From Sulfurimonas hydrogeniphila (GTDB lineage Bacteria; Campylobacterota; Campylobacteria; Campylobacterales; Sulfurimonadaceae), in contig NZ_CP035534.1 of the NCBI RefSeq assembly GCF_009068765.1, positions 2,278,012-2,342,011 on the forward strand: DNA of 64,000 nucleotides. Direction: 5' to 3'. The notes below the pieces were generated by a model. That model was not told the origin of the DNA, did no database searches, and was given only the letters and a program-made list of their open reading frames with translations. The position numbers and the translations under genes were made by a program. Every line of letters begins with the position of its first letter. Position 1 is the stretch's first letter. This document shows, piece after piece, positions 1-8,365 of this stretch.

Positions 1-1
1 T

Positions 2-2308
2 TCCAACGAAGAGCTGCAAAGCTCCAATGAAGAGCTGCAGGTATCCATCACAAATGAGCAGAAGATGCAAAGGCAGCTCTCTTTGATTTTGAATTCCACG
101 CATGACGGTATCATCGGGCTTGATCTGCAGGGGTGCCATACTTTTGTCAATGAAGCTGCCCTTACAATGCTGGGCTACACAGAGGATGAGCTGCTTGGGA
201 AAAACGCCCACAGAATCTGGCATCATACAAAACCCGACGGCAGCCACTACCCTCTTGATGAGTGTACCCTGCATCTGCATCTCATCAAAGGTATTTCTAT
301 CCGTAAAGAGGAACTTTTTTTCAAAAAAGACGGCACTCCTTTTAATGTTGAAGTGCTGCAGAATCCTATTATAGAAGATGGAAAAGTCAACGGGGCTGTG
401 CTCTCTTTTCATGACATCACACAAAAGAAAAAACTGCTCCAAGAGGCTGAGTATGAGCACAAAATGAACGATTTGTATCTCAACTCAACAGAAACAATAG
501 TGCTGATTTTGGATCTTCACGGAAGCGTACAGATGATAAACAACAGTGGTTCCAAACTGCTCAGGCTGCCAAAAAAGAAGATACTCGGCAAAAACTTCAT
601 TCAGCATTTTGTACCAAAATCAATACAGCCGAAGATGCAGAATATTTTTGATGCCATTGTCTCTCAAAAAGCAAAAGCTGCCAAAGAGTACAAAAGTCAA
701 CTGCTGGATGCAGAGGGCAACGAGCACACTGTATCATGGCGAAATACCTGCATCAAAGACAAAGACGGCAATATCATCAACATAATAAGTTCCGGTGTAG
801 ACATAACCGACCAGGAAACGCTCACAGAAAAGCTTTACGAACAGGAGCATCTTTACAAACTGACTTTTGAAGAGGCAGACATAGGCATAGCGCATGTCTC
901 CCTTGAGGGAAAATGGATAGATACCAATGAATACCTCACAAAACTCCTGGGATACACAAAGCAGGAGTTCAAAAACATGCATGTCTCCGACATCACTTTT
1001 GCCCAGGACAGAGATACAGACAGATACATGCTTGAACAACTGCAAAACAATGAAAAAAAATCATACCATATTGAGAAGCGTTATATCCATAAAAACGGCA
1101 CTGTCATCTGGGTAAGTCTGGCAGTGGTGCTTTTAGTCGACGAACAGAAAAAACCGCTTTATCTGCTCAAAATAATTCGGGACATATCACAACTCAAGCT
1201 TTTAATGTACCAGCTGGAAGTCGAAAAGAACAGATTTGAAAAAATGATAGAGTTTACACCCATTCCTTTGATGCTCTACAATGCAAACGGGGAAATTTTA
1301 ATGCTCAACAGAATTTTTCAAGAAACCACAGGCTATACCCTCAGCGAAATTCCGACAATCGAAAAAATGCTGAAAAAACTCTTTGTTCACGAAGAGGAAA
1401 AGAGTATGAAAAGCATTAGGCAATACTACAAAAACCCTCTAAAAGAGCCCAAACAACAACAGAGTATTACCACAAAATCAAAAGAGCAGAGAGTCGGAGT
1501 TTTGCATGCCGTCAAACTTGACGACCAGTACAACGGCAATGAAACCCTGTACCTCATAGCCATTGTTGATATCACCGATATACAGAGAAAAGACGAACTG
1601 ATGATTTCACAGTCCCGTCAGGCAGCCATGGGCGACATGCTCTCCATGATAGCCCATCAGTGGAGACAGCCTTTGAGTGTGATCTCCATGGTCGCAAACA
1701 ATATTCAGGTACAGCTGGATCTGCAGGGAAATGTTGATGCAAAATCTCTGCAGGAACTCATTCATACACTCAACGGACAGACGCAATACCTTTCGCACAC
1801 CATTGATGACTTTAGAAACTTTTTCCAGCCTGACAAAAAGAAAGAGCTTGTCACGGCAGATACTGTTTTGAAAAAACTCACACATCTTGTTGAAAAATCT
1901 TTAGAGAACAATGCCATCACACTCTCCCTTCCGCAAAACAGCGATATTGAATTCTGTACCTATCAAAATCAGCTTCTGCAGGTCCTTATAAATATACTCA
2001 ACAATGCAAAAGATGCCATTAAAGAGAACACAAGAGAGGGAGGCCGCATCAGTATAAATGTGACAACATCAGAGCAGGAAATTCTCTTTGATATTTGTGA
2101 CAACGGAGGAGGCATAAAACCGAAAATACTCAAAAAACTCGGAGAGCCCTATGTCACATCAAAATCCAAAAACGGCACAGGACTTGGCATATATATGTCC
2201 AAAATTATTGTAGAAAAACATCTTGGGGGAAAACTTTCATGGAAAAGTGATACCGAGGGGAGCTGTTTTTCACTTTTGCTGCCACTGGATACAGTGTGTG
2301 AGTCTTAA
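2..2308 (+). CDS. multi-PAS sensor histidine kinase, 5' end outside window
   Basis: The frame is open from the first bases, so the N-terminus lies outside the window. The first visible residues (SNEELQSSNEELQ) form the coiled coil that typically links CheB/CheR modules to PAS domains in CheB-CheR-PAS fusions, so the missing part may carry those methylesterase/methyltransferase domains (inference). Four PAS domains follow at visible residues about 27-142, 152-275, 285-400 and 415-535. A HisKA domain carries phosphoacceptor His552 in AHQWRQPL, a motif common in Campylobacterota kinases. The HATPase has the N box (NNAKDAI) and G boxes (DNGGGIKP, GTGLGIYM). No transmembrane segment is visible, so a cytoplasmic sensor is likely. 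A soluble chemoreceptor gene follows on the same strand. An internal ATG at 65 is not the true start. Ligand and partner regulator are unknown. Confidence 0.85.
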   Translation, partial: SNEELQSSNEELQVSITNEQKMQRQLSLILNSTHDGIIGLDLQGCHTFVNEAALTMLGYTEDELLGKNAHRIWHHTKPDGSHYPLDECTLHLHLIKGISIRKEELFFKKDGTPFNVEVLQNPIIEDGKVNGAVLSFHDITQKKKLLQEAEYEHKMNDLYLNSTETIVLILDLHGSVQMINNSGSKLLRLPKKKILGKNFIQHFVPKSIQPKMQNIFDAIVSQKAKAAKEYKSQLLDAEGNEHTVSWRNTCIKDKDGNIINIISSGVDITDQETLTEKLYEQEHLYKLTFEEADIGIAHVSLEGKWIDTNEYLTKLLGYTKQEFKNMHVSDITFAQDRDTDRYMLEQLQNNEKKSYHIEKRYIHKNGTVIWVSLAVVLLVDEQKKPLYLLKIIRDISQLKLLMYQLEVEKNRFEKMIEFTPIPLMLYNANGEILMLNRIFQETTGYTLSEIPTIEKMLKKLFVHEEEKSMKSIRQYYKNPLKEPKQQQSITTKSKEQRVGVLHAVKLDDQYNGNETLYLIAIVDITDIQRKDELMISQSRQAAMGDMLSMIAHQWRQPLSVISMVANNIQVQLDLQGNVDAKSLQELIHTLNGQTQYLSHTIDDFRNFFQPDKKKELVTADTVLKKLTHLVEKSLENNAITLSLPQNSDIEFCTYQNQLLQVLINILNNAKDAIKENTREGGRISINVTTSEQEILFDICDNGGGIKPKILKKLGEPYVTSKSKNGTGLGIYMSKIIVEKHLGGKLSWKSDTEGSCFSLLLPLDTVCES

Positions 2309-2359
2309 TTTAACCCGGATTATGTTAAAATAACAGGAAATAAGCAAAAGGAATCAAAT

Positions 2360-3439
2360 ATGTTTGGATGTAGTGCAAAACTTGAAAAACTTGAAAATGA
2401 ATATAAAGCAAAGATAGCAGAGATGGAGGCTGAAAACAACAGGCTTTATGATGAGATTCAACAACTGAAAAATCAGCAAAGCACAAATGAGGCTTCCTTA
2501 AACACAAAAGATAAAGACTTTATTGACCTTCTTATAAAAAGTTATATCAACGGTTCACATTTTTTACAAGAAACAACTAATGAAAGCATCCTTAATCTTG
2601 AATATACTAATGAGCTCAACGATAAAACAAACAACAGAATGCACAATATTGAAGAACAGACTGCTGAAATTACATCTACCATAGAAACAATTCAGGAACA
2701 TTCCAATACTTTGGGTGAAGATTCAAATGCACTCAATGACAGTGTTATATCTATCTCAGAAATTATCAATCTCATTAAAGATATTTCGGATCAGACCAAC
2801 CTGCTCGCACTCAACGCAGCTATAGAAGCAGCCCGTGCCGGTGAGCACGGACGCGGTTTTGCCGTTGTTGCCGATGAGGTAAGAAAACTGGCAGAACGTA
2901 CACAAAAAGCGACACAGGAAGTAGAAATTAACATCAACGGACTCAAACAAAACGCAAACTCTATCATAGAGATCGGAAACACTTTTATGCAGGAAACATC
3001 AAAAGTTATGAATATAGTAGATATCTTTAGTGAAAATATTCAAAAGGTTGTCGAAAACTCAAATAACATTAAAAACAATACTCAAGGTGTTATCGCACAG
3101 CTCTATGTCAGTAAGGGTAAAATCGATCATATTGAGTTGAAAATTACTAGCTACAAAGCTATCTTCAACAAACAAATAATAAGTATACCAGATGAAAACA
3201 GTTGTCAATTTGGAACATGGTTTGCTGAAGTTGCTAACACACTGCTCAAAGGAAGTAATTTCCTTCCAAGTATTAAAAAATATCACCAGATAGTGCATCA
3301 GGGACTCAAAAAAGCCATGCAGGAAAATGTACAAGGAAATTTTGATGTAGCACTGCAGACACTAAAAGAGGTCGAGGACGCAAGTGAAGTCGGATTCAGA
3401 GAGCTTCTCACTGCCGTAAAAGAGTCAACAGGCAGATAA
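2360..3439 (+). CDS. soluble methyl-accepting chemotaxis protein with CZB domain (TlpD-like)
   Basis: A cytoplasmic chemoreceptor of 359 residues without transmembrane segments. An N-terminal coiled coil (residues about 5-50) precedes the conserved signalling hairpin ([19 protein letters not shown], about residues 140-190) that contacts CheA/CheW. The C-terminal 115 residues look like a CZB (chemoreceptor zinc-binding) domain: a His early in the domain, a Cys in the CQFGTWF segment and a His in a YHQIVHQG helix are the expected zinc ligands. Length and architecture match Helicobacter pylori TlpD, a soluble receptor for oxidative/zinc-related cues; the same role here is inference. An AAGGA ribosome-binding site precedes the ATG. 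The stop lies 3 bases from the convergent gene at 3443. Confidence 0.9.
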   Translation: MFGCSAKLEKLENEYKAKIAEMEAENNRLYDEIQQLKNQQSTNEASLNTKDKDFIDLLIKSYINGSHFLQETTNESILNLEYTNELNDKTNNRMHNIEEQTAEITSTIETIQEHSNTLGEDSNALNDSVISISEIINLIKDISDQTNLLALNAAIEAARAGEHGRGFAVVADEVRKLAERTQKATQEVEININGLKQNANSIIEIGNTFMQETSKVMNIVDIFSENIQKVVENSNNIKNNTQGVIAQLYVSKGKIDHIELKITSYKAIFNKQIISIPDENSCQFGTWFAEVANTLLKGSNFLPSIKKYHQIVHQGLKKAMQENVQGNFDVALQTLKEVEDASEVGFRELLTAVKESTGR

Positions 3440-3442
3440 AGT

Positions 3443-3886
3443 CTAAAAGCCTCTTGTATCCAAACCTTTTGTCAAGGAGTCATCCAGTTCAAGGGCATAT
3501 TCAGGGTTGCGTCTGTGCAGCTCTTTGTCAAGTTTTATGATGATGTCTTTGTTCACATTGGGATGATGACAGATTCTTAAAATCAGTTCCGAATATATTT
3601 CAAATTTCGGATGAGCACGCATACCCAGTTTCTGAGGAATTTTTCCGTAATACTTCAGTATCAGTTCAACTGCTTCTTTTAGCTCCTCTGTTGTTGATTT
3701 TTTATCTTTTATAACTTCTATCAGCATATTTAAATCAGGCTTCACTTCACGTATACGCAATGGTTTTTTAGAGATTTTTCTCTTTTGCTGTTTTTTTGCA
3801 TGTAAAAAATAAAAATATAAAAGGACCAAGATGCCAAGCGCTCCGCTCAAGGCAGCCAGAGATTTTATAAGAAGTGTTATATCCAT
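3443..3886 (-). CDS. hypothetical protein with one N-terminal membrane helix
   Basis: 147 residues, no family recognised. Residues about 7-28 are a hydrophobic helix, followed by a very basic stretch (KKQQKRKISKKP), which predicts a cytoplasmic C-terminal domain. The rest is helical and charged and has two close His residues (ICHHPN). It is the last gene of the minus-strand metal-uptake operon, 14 bases after the methyltransferase-like gene. Its position suggests co-expression with metal uptake, but nothing in the sequence assigns a function. Confidence 0.6.
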   Translation of the reverse strand: MDITLLIKSLAALSGALGILVLLYFYFLHAKKQQKRKISKKPLRIREVKPDLNMLIEVIKDKKSTTEELKEAVELILKYYGKIPQKLGMRAHPKFEIYSELILRICHHPNVNKDIIIKLDKELHRRNPEYALELDDSLTKGLDTRGF

Positions 3887-3900
3887 TGCAGCAGCCTTTT

Positions 3901-4332
3901 TTAAAAGACAAAAGGTATTAAGCGTTTTGTCTTTTTCATATATGCAATATATGCCGGATTATGGCATTGCCACAAACTCTCTTCATAAAACAGTTTTGCC
4001 AAAAGCGTCAGCAGCAAAAAAAGGAAAAGCACAAACTCGTAATAGGTAAAATAGATCACGGCGACACCAAACATACTCACCAAGACCGAAAGATACATAG
4101 GATGCCTCACGTATGCATATATACCGCCTGTGACCAGTTCACAATTTTCTTTTATATCGGGGCGAATATTAAAGTTTCCTCTTTTATGTTCTCTTATCGC
4201 CAAAAGTCCGATGCCTATTCCAAGACAAAGAATCACTAAACCGCTATATAAATGCTGGGTTTTTGAGCCCAAAGGCAAAATCATCAAAAATATAATAAAA
4301 AACTGCAAACCGACCAATATCTTACTTTTCAT
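3901..4332 (-). CDS. isoprenylcysteine carboxyl methyltransferase-like membrane protein
   Basis: 143 residues with about four hydrophobic segments. The C-terminal half carries the ICMT/PEMT-type signature: GGIYAYVRHPMYLSV followed by a glutamate pair (YEESLW) and a Tyr-rich tail near the C-terminus. Family members are membrane methyltransferases using S-adenosylmethionine; in bacteria the substrate is usually unknown. The start overlaps the end of the permease gene by 11 bases, so translation is probably coupled to the metal ABC transporter. A direct role in metal uptake is not evident. Confidence 0.75.
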   Translation of the reverse strand: MKSKILVGLQFFIIFLMILPLGSKTQHLYSGLVILCLGIGIGLLAIREHKRGNFNIRPDIKENCELVTGGIYAYVRHPMYLSVLVSMFGVAVIYFTYYEFVLFLFLLLTLLAKLFYEESLWQCHNPAYIAYMKKTKRLIPFVF

Positions 4333-5092
4333 TTACTCTCTTTTTAGAACTCATTATACTGGAAATAACAACAAAAACAAGTGAAAACAAAACTGTTACA
4401 AATATAATAGCATATCCCGTCGGCAAATCTAAATAGTATGAACCAAAAAGTGCTAACACAATACTCACAGAACCAAACAGACAGGCAAACACAAAGGGCT
4501 TTGTTTTTCTTTGGCTCAACCCTGCAAATGAAGGAGCGATAAGCAGAGCAAACACAACCAGCACACCGGCAGACTGCACAGAAGATGTCACGGTTAACGC
4601 AAGCATTGCAAAAAATAAAAACTCTTTTTTTGCACCGCTCATTCTTGGATAAAGCACAAACATAACAAAGGCAATGCCGCTGTATAACAGCAGACTTTTA
4701 TACAGGTCTTCACTTGAAGTAAAAAGAATATCTGCCGCACTGAGTTTGGAAAAAAGTTCGGTCCCCTCTGCACTTTGCGCAAGTATGAGCATTATAGAAG
4801 ATATGCCCAAAGCATATAACAATCCTATAAACGCTTCAATCTTTTGTACTTTTTTTGTAGCCCAGGTAATAATTACGGCAGCCAAAAGTGCAAAAAGCAG
4901 GGTCATGGCACTTTGATACTGCGAATCCATAAATGCAACACTCAGCGCCATGCCGACAGCGGCAATCTGCCCTATCGCCAGGTCGGTAAAAACAACACCT
5001 CTTTTAATAATCTCCAAACCAAATACAGAGTGGATAAACACTAAGGCAACAGCCAGCACAAAAGCCGGCCACAGTAACTCGACTACTGACAT
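4322..5092 (-). CDS. znuB: metal ABC transporter permease (ZnuB/MntB family, ABC-3)
   Basis: 256 residues with about eight hydrophobic helices, the usual size and topology of ABC-3 permeases that import Zn or Mn. Recognisable segments include FTDLAIGQIAAVGMAL near residue 35 and SVQSAGVLVVFALLIAPSF near residue 175, which are conserved family regions. The gene overlaps the end of the binding-protein gene by 10 bases. No ATP-binding subunit (ZnuC) is encoded in this operon, so the ATPase must be elsewhere or shared. Metal specificity (Zn versus Mn) cannot be settled from sequence; Zn is favoured by the neighbouring outer-membrane protein and binding-protein type. Confidence 0.88.
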   Translation of the reverse strand: MSVVELLWPAFVLAVALVFIHSVFGLEIIKRGVVFTDLAIGQIAAVGMALSVAFMDSQYQSAMTLLFALLAAVIITWATKKVQKIEAFIGLLYALGISSIMLILAQSAEGTELFSKLSAADILFTSSEDLYKSLLLYSGIAFVMFVLYPRMSGAKKEFLFFAMLALTVTSSVQSAGVLVVFALLIAPSFAGLSQRKTKPFVFACLFGSVSIVLALFGSYYLDLPTGYAIIFVTVLFSLVFVVISSIMSSKKRVNEK

Positions 5093-5967
5093 ATTCTCTT
5101 AGCGATTCTGTTATAAAACTCTTGCAGTGTTTTACTGCCGTCAGCCCCTAAGTCATGAGGAATAATCACAACTTTTGCTCCTGTCTTGCCTGCGATGAAT
5201 TTTGCTGTTTTTTTCTCATGGTAAACATCCTGCAAAATCTTTTGCACACCCTTGTCTCTCATTATATTGATCAATTCCAAAGTGTGTTTTGAGCTCGGAG
5301 CAATCCCCGGAAGCGGTTCAATCGTTCCATATATTTTATAGTTGTATCGCTGTAAAAAGTAGTTAAAAAGCGGATGATACTGTACCACTTTTTTATCTTT
5401 ACATGTATGCATTTTTGCATCAAACTTTTGTAAATAGTTTTGCCAATCATTTGTGAACTTTTTCAAATTTTTTTCATACTCCCCTGCATGCTGCGGGTCA
5501 ATTTGCGAAAGTTTTTGGGCTATGGCTTTTGCCATCGGCAGGACAGCATAAGGATCTGTTGTATAGTGAGGATTACCCTGTGCATGCACATCACCAAAAG
5601 CACGTGAAACGGTTGTCGGTACATTTATCAAATGCACATAGTGAGACAGATCCAAAAAGCCTTTGGCTCCGTTTTGAATCTTGGCATTGTTTGCAGCACG
5701 CAAAAGCGGAGGCAGCCAGCCAAGCTCCAAACCTGCTCCGTTAATGATGAGCAAATCTGCACGACGGAGTTTTGCGATAAGCGAAGGCTTGGGCACAATA
5801 AAATGCGGATCATACTTCGAACTTCCAAGAACCGTTACATGTACTAAATCTCCTCCTATTTTTTGCGCAATGGCACCGGCTGTTGTATATGTTGCATCTA
5901 TTTTGACTGTAGCAAACAAAAAGTTTGTGAGTAAAACTGTTAGTAGTATAGTTTTAATGTTTATCAT
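5083..5967 (-). CDS. znuA: periplasmic metal-binding protein of ABC transporter (ZnuA-like)
   Basis: 294 residues with a cleavable signal peptide (residues about 1-19). It is a cluster-9 solute-binding protein that delivers Zn or Mn to the permease. Expected ligands are visible: His in YDPHF, His in GNPHYTTDPY, His in QYHPLFNYF, and an acidic residue after IIPHDLGADGS. The His-rich loop often seen in ZnuA is reduced to isolated His residues. It lies 9 bases after the outer-membrane protein gene and overlaps the permease gene, indicating one transcript. Confidence 0.88.
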   Translation of the reverse strand: MINIKTILLTVLLTNFLFATVKIDATYTTAGAIAQKIGGDLVHVTVLGSSKYDPHFIVPKPSLIAKLRRADLLIINGAGLELGWLPPLLRAANNAKIQNGAKGFLDLSHYVHLINVPTTVSRAFGDVHAQGNPHYTTDPYAVLPMAKAIAQKLSQIDPQHAGEYEKNLKKFTNDWQNYLQKFDAKMHTCKDKKVVQYHPLFNYFLQRYNYKIYGTIEPLPGIAPSSKHTLELINIMRDKGVQKILQDVYHEKKTAKFIAGKTGAKVVIIPHDLGADGSKTLQEFYNRIAKRICQ

Positions 5968-5976
5968 ATTTTTCTC

Positions 5977-7221
5977 CTAATACGAGTGCGCGCCATGTGC
6001 ACCTGCTGCAATGTTGAGTGAGAGCATTACTTCACTGATGTTTTTTCTCTCACCTGCTATGATTTTTGTTCTGTCGTAAGTATAAGAGAGACGCAGACGT
6101 GACATCGGAAATGGTTTATACTCCAGTTCGGCTGTGTACCTGTCCAAATTACCCGTGTCAATGCCCGCATAAGAAGACAGGTCTGTCTCATTTTTTGTAA
6201 TTGCCCCATAACGCAAACCTGCTGAGTAGTTGTTGTTATACTGATAAATCAGTTCACTGTAAAGTCCTGCCTGTTTATCTGTTCCTGTGCCGACATCTTT
6301 GTTTCTGTAAAGATATTCGCTCTGCCAGACAACTGCGCTGTAGCTTCCTAACTGCTCACGCAGTGTCAAATCAATGCCATAGACATTGGTAGTATTTGCT
6401 GTTGTATTTTTCCCGTGGGCAATACTTACACCGCCAAAAACTGACAAATCATCGCCAACATCGACACTTGATTTTATATAGCCGACATAGAGATTATTTG
6501 ACTCGGTATCGCCAAAACTTTTGTCATTTGTTCCCTGCATCGCTTCTGCACCCGCCATAATATATGTATCTGTCGGGGCAACCCATTGGAATTGCACACC
6601 AGGATCACTGATGCCATCGGGACCAAAAAGCGTTTCATAAATAACAGGCTGTGCATCAAAATGCCAGGAGTGCTGGTGTTTTGCATTTATGCGTCCAAAA
6701 TCACTTTTGAATTTTCCGGCTTTGACTCTTAGCCCATAAGGCAGAGATGTAGTCAGAATATATGCCTCACCTATTTCAAACTCGTTTGGCTGCAGATGAA
6801 AATATGCATAGGCCTGAAAATAGGGATCAACTACAGAGTGCATGGCTATTTCTGCATAATTAAGATTAAATCCTCTGTTTTTGTTAAAGGGCAAAGGCGC
6901 CGGTGATATACCATCATCATTTATAAGACCCGGTATCTGAAAATTTTCATAATCACTGTTTTTCACATTCCGACTTACTGCCGACATATTTAAAATCAAA
7001 GCGATATCCGGCAAATAGGCATTTTGAGAAAAAGAGGCAGAGGTATTGACACTTTGTGTCACCTGCATCTGCGATTGTTTTGTATTCAAAGCCTCAAATT
7101 TCGCTTCTAGTTTTTGCATACTGATTTTTTGTTGTTCCAACTGCTGTTTGAGTGCATCCATATCTGCATCCGCAAATAAAGAGGAGCATACAAGCACAGA
7201 GAGACAGAGTCTTTTTTTCAT
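5977..7221 (-). CDS. outer-membrane beta-barrel protein of the metal-uptake operon
   Basis: 414 residues. A signal peptide ending near residue 18 (CSSLFADA) is followed by a coiled coil (about 20-55, KQQLEQQKISMQKLEAKFEA), then alternating amphipathic strands typical of a porin-like barrel. The C-terminus ends HGAHSY, with His and a near-terminal aromatic residue. This architecture resembles barrels annotated as zinc-regulated outer-membrane proteins next to znuAB genes; their role is thought to be passage of metal across the outer membrane. First gene of a five-gene operon ending at 3443. A dispersed repeat element lies directly upstream. Confidence 0.75.
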   Translation of the reverse strand: MKKRLCLSVLVCSSLFADADMDALKQQLEQQKISMQKLEAKFEALNTKQSQMQVTQSVNTSASFSQNAYLPDIALILNMSAVSRNVKNSDYENFQIPGLINDDGISPAPLPFNKNRGFNLNYAEIAMHSVVDPYFQAYAYFHLQPNEFEIGEAYILTTSLPYGLRVKAGKFKSDFGRINAKHQHSWHFDAQPVIYETLFGPDGISDPGVQFQWVAPTDTYIMAGAEAMQGTNDKSFGDTESNNLYVGYIKSSVDVGDDLSVFGGVSIAHGKNTTANTTNVYGIDLTLREQLGSYSAVVWQSEYLYRNKDVGTGTDKQAGLYSELIYQYNNNYSAGLRYGAITKNETDLSSYAGIDTGNLDRYTAELEYKPFPMSRLRLSYTYDRTKIIAGERKNISEVMLSLNIAAGAHGAHSY

Positions 7222-7271
7222 TGTTTATTCTCCAATATTTTAGTAGTAATTTTTATGTTTTTTTTTGAAAT

Positions 7272-7418
7272 CCAAGCTGCACTATTTGGAATCGGTACTT
7301 TCTCACGCTAAAGTGTGACTTGTGAAAAAAACCAAATTTTTTTCTGCAGTGCCGACTGTTGAAACGTTCCTGCCATTCTCGCCCGCACTGAAGTACGGGT
7401 TCCGAAAAAGCTGCTTGG
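7272..7418 (+). repeat. intergenic inverted-repeat-bounded element, copy A
   Basis: About 147 bp bounded by imperfect inverted repeats. The left end starts CCAAGCTGC and includes GGAATCGGTACTT; the right end includes AAGTACGGGTTCC and finishes GCTGCTTGG. The middle has an A-run/T-run palindrome (GAAAAAAACCAAATTTTTTT) and CTGCAGTGCCGACTGTTG. The same order of blocks recurs at 12218 and, inverted, at 35497, with remnants at 10197 and 17755. It fills the spacer between the small His/Cys gene and the outer-membrane protein gene, both on the minus strand. No coding capacity is evident, so it looks like a miniature non-autonomous element. Confidence 0.75.
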
Positions 7419-7434
7419 ATTAAACGGTATTGAA

Positions 7435-7710
7435 TTAGGAGATTTTTGGAGGGGCCCGTGCGTAAAGAGTATTGTGAACCTGCTTTACATGTAACGAGAC
7501 TAGAGGCGCAACAACAGATTCTTTCAGTATTTCCAGTGCTGTCAGATAATTTATGGCAACAGGGGTATCGGCATGTGACAGGCTTGACTGCACTGTACAG
7601 ATTTTACAGTCGTTATGCTGTTTCAAATCATTATGATGATGAAAAACACCCATAAAAGTTGCAATAATAAAGATAATACTGAGATATTTTTTGAAAAACT
7701 GAGTTATCAT
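7435..7710 (-). CDS. small secreted His/Cys protein (DUF2946-like)
   Basis: 91 residues. An N-terminal hydrophobic segment (about 8-22) serves as signal or anchor and is followed at once by a metal-ligand-like cluster (FHHHNDLKQHNDCKIC). The C-terminus ends ARAPPKIS, resembling the R-x-PP ending of DUF2946-type small proteins seen near metal transport genes. It precedes the metal-uptake operon on the same strand, separated by a repeat element, and is divergent from the winged-helix regulator at 7816. A role as a periplasmic metal-binding or sensing accessory is inference. The protein at 46556 has a similar overall plan. Confidence 0.55.
   Translation of the reverse strand: MITQFFKKYLSIIFIIATFMGVFHHHNDLKQHNDCKICTVQSSLSHADTPVAINYLTALEILKESVVAPLVSLHVKQVHNTLYARAPPKIS
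7485..7494. repeat. TTACATGTAA iterated palindrome (first of 14 sites)
   Basis: This perfect 10-base palindrome starts at 7485, 8796, 9345, 15360, 16257, 19551, 19817, 28149, 28298, 38339, 38639, 50777, 57991 and 58437. All are inside protein genes. They encode Leu-His-Val in some genes and Thr-Cys-Lys in others, so conservation is of DNA, not peptide. Near matches also occur (for example around 5399, 11912, 38459 and 54962). The function is unknown. Confidence 0.85.
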
Positions 7711-7775
7711 AATGAAATTTTATCATAATTATCAGTTGATTAAAAGAAATATTTTACACAGCTTTTACACTTCAT

Positions 7776-7784
7776 TGTTATACT
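7776..7784 (+). promoter_or_regulatory. extended -10 promoter element for the winged-helix regulator
   Basis: TGTTATACT is an extended -10 (TGN plus TATACT). It would start transcription near 7791, about 25 bases before the GTG at 7816. A recognisable -35 is lacking, which is common in Campylobacterota. It supports the GTG start, because the upstream in-frame TTG at 7786 would leave no leader. Confidence 0.5.
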
Positions 7785-7815
7785 ATTGCTATTTTTAATA
7801 TTAACGGAGGAGCTT

Positions 7816-8229
7816 GTGAGTAAAAATGTTGTACTGGTATTCGAAGCAAATGATACAGATATAGTAGATATAGAAAACTATATAGCTTCCCGTGGCTATG
7901 AAATAAAAAAAATAGATAAAAAAACAAAAAAAGCAGATAAAAATATTATTGAATTTGCAACAGGCTACCATTTCAATCTCAAAACAAAAGAAACTTTTTA
8001 TCAAAACCAAAAGCTCAAACTGACTAAAAAAGAGAGCCTTTTTTTGAAACTTCTTCTCCTGAACATGGGGCAGGTAGTCACCTTTGAACAGGCCACAAAC
8101 TATATATGGAACAAAGAAGAGCTGATAACCGAAAACAATTTGCGAACCTTGGTATGGCGGCTCAGAAACAAACTAAAAACTGACATTATCAAAAATAATC
8201 AGGGGATTGGTTATTTTATAGAAGCTTAA
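7816..8229 (+). CDS. winged-helix (OmpR-type) transcriptional regulator without a full receiver domain
   Basis: 137 residues from a GTG start chosen because a strong GGAGG at 7806-7810 precedes it by five bases. The C-terminal 90 residues are a trans_reg_C winged helix, as in OmpR-family response regulators: LTKKESLFLKLLLLN, then ENNLRTLVWRLRNKL as recognition helix, then the GIGYFIEA wing. The N-terminal 45 residues resemble only the first strand and helix of a receiver and lack the phosphorylatable Asp, so regulation is not by normal phosphotransfer. It is divergent from the small His/Cys gene and metal-uptake operon, making it a candidate regulator of them (inference). Confidence 0.75.
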   Translation: MSKNVVLVFEANDTDIVDIENYIASRGYEIKKIDKKTKKADKNIIEFATGYHFNLKTKETFYQNQKLKLTKKESLFLKLLLLNMGQVVTFEQATNYIWNKEELITENNLRTLVWRLRNKLKTDIIKNNQGIGYFIEA

Positions 8230-8248
8230 TGATTTTACTATAAACAGA

Positions 8249-8336
8249 TGGTGGACAGCTAGGGATTCGAACCCTAGGTAGATTGCTCTACACCCGCGTT
8301 CCAGGCGAGCGCCTTCGACCACTCGGCCAGCTGTCC
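8249..8336 (-). tRNA. tRNA-Ser(GGA)
   Basis: Reverse complement of 8249-8336 folds as a class II tRNA. The acceptor stem pairs GGACAGC with GCTGTCC, followed by an encoded ACCA end. The D arm is CTGGCCGAGTGGTCGAAGG, the anticodon loop is CTGGAAC (anticodon GGA, reading TCC/TCT), a long variable arm follows, and the T arm has GGTTCGAATCC. The long variable arm and anticodon agree on serine. It lies between convergent genes on one side and cobC upstream. Confidence 0.96.
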
Positions 8337-8353
8337 TTTGTTGTAAGAGCGGT

Positions 8354-8359
8354 ATTATA
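8354..8359 (-). promoter_or_regulatory. -10 box for tRNA-Ser
   Basis: A perfect TATAAT on the minus strand ends 17 bases before the mature tRNA 5' end, in the gap between cobC and the tRNA. The -35 is not obvious. It suggests independent transcription of the tRNA besides read-through from the cob operon. Confidence 0.5.
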
Positions 8360-8365
8360 GCAGAG

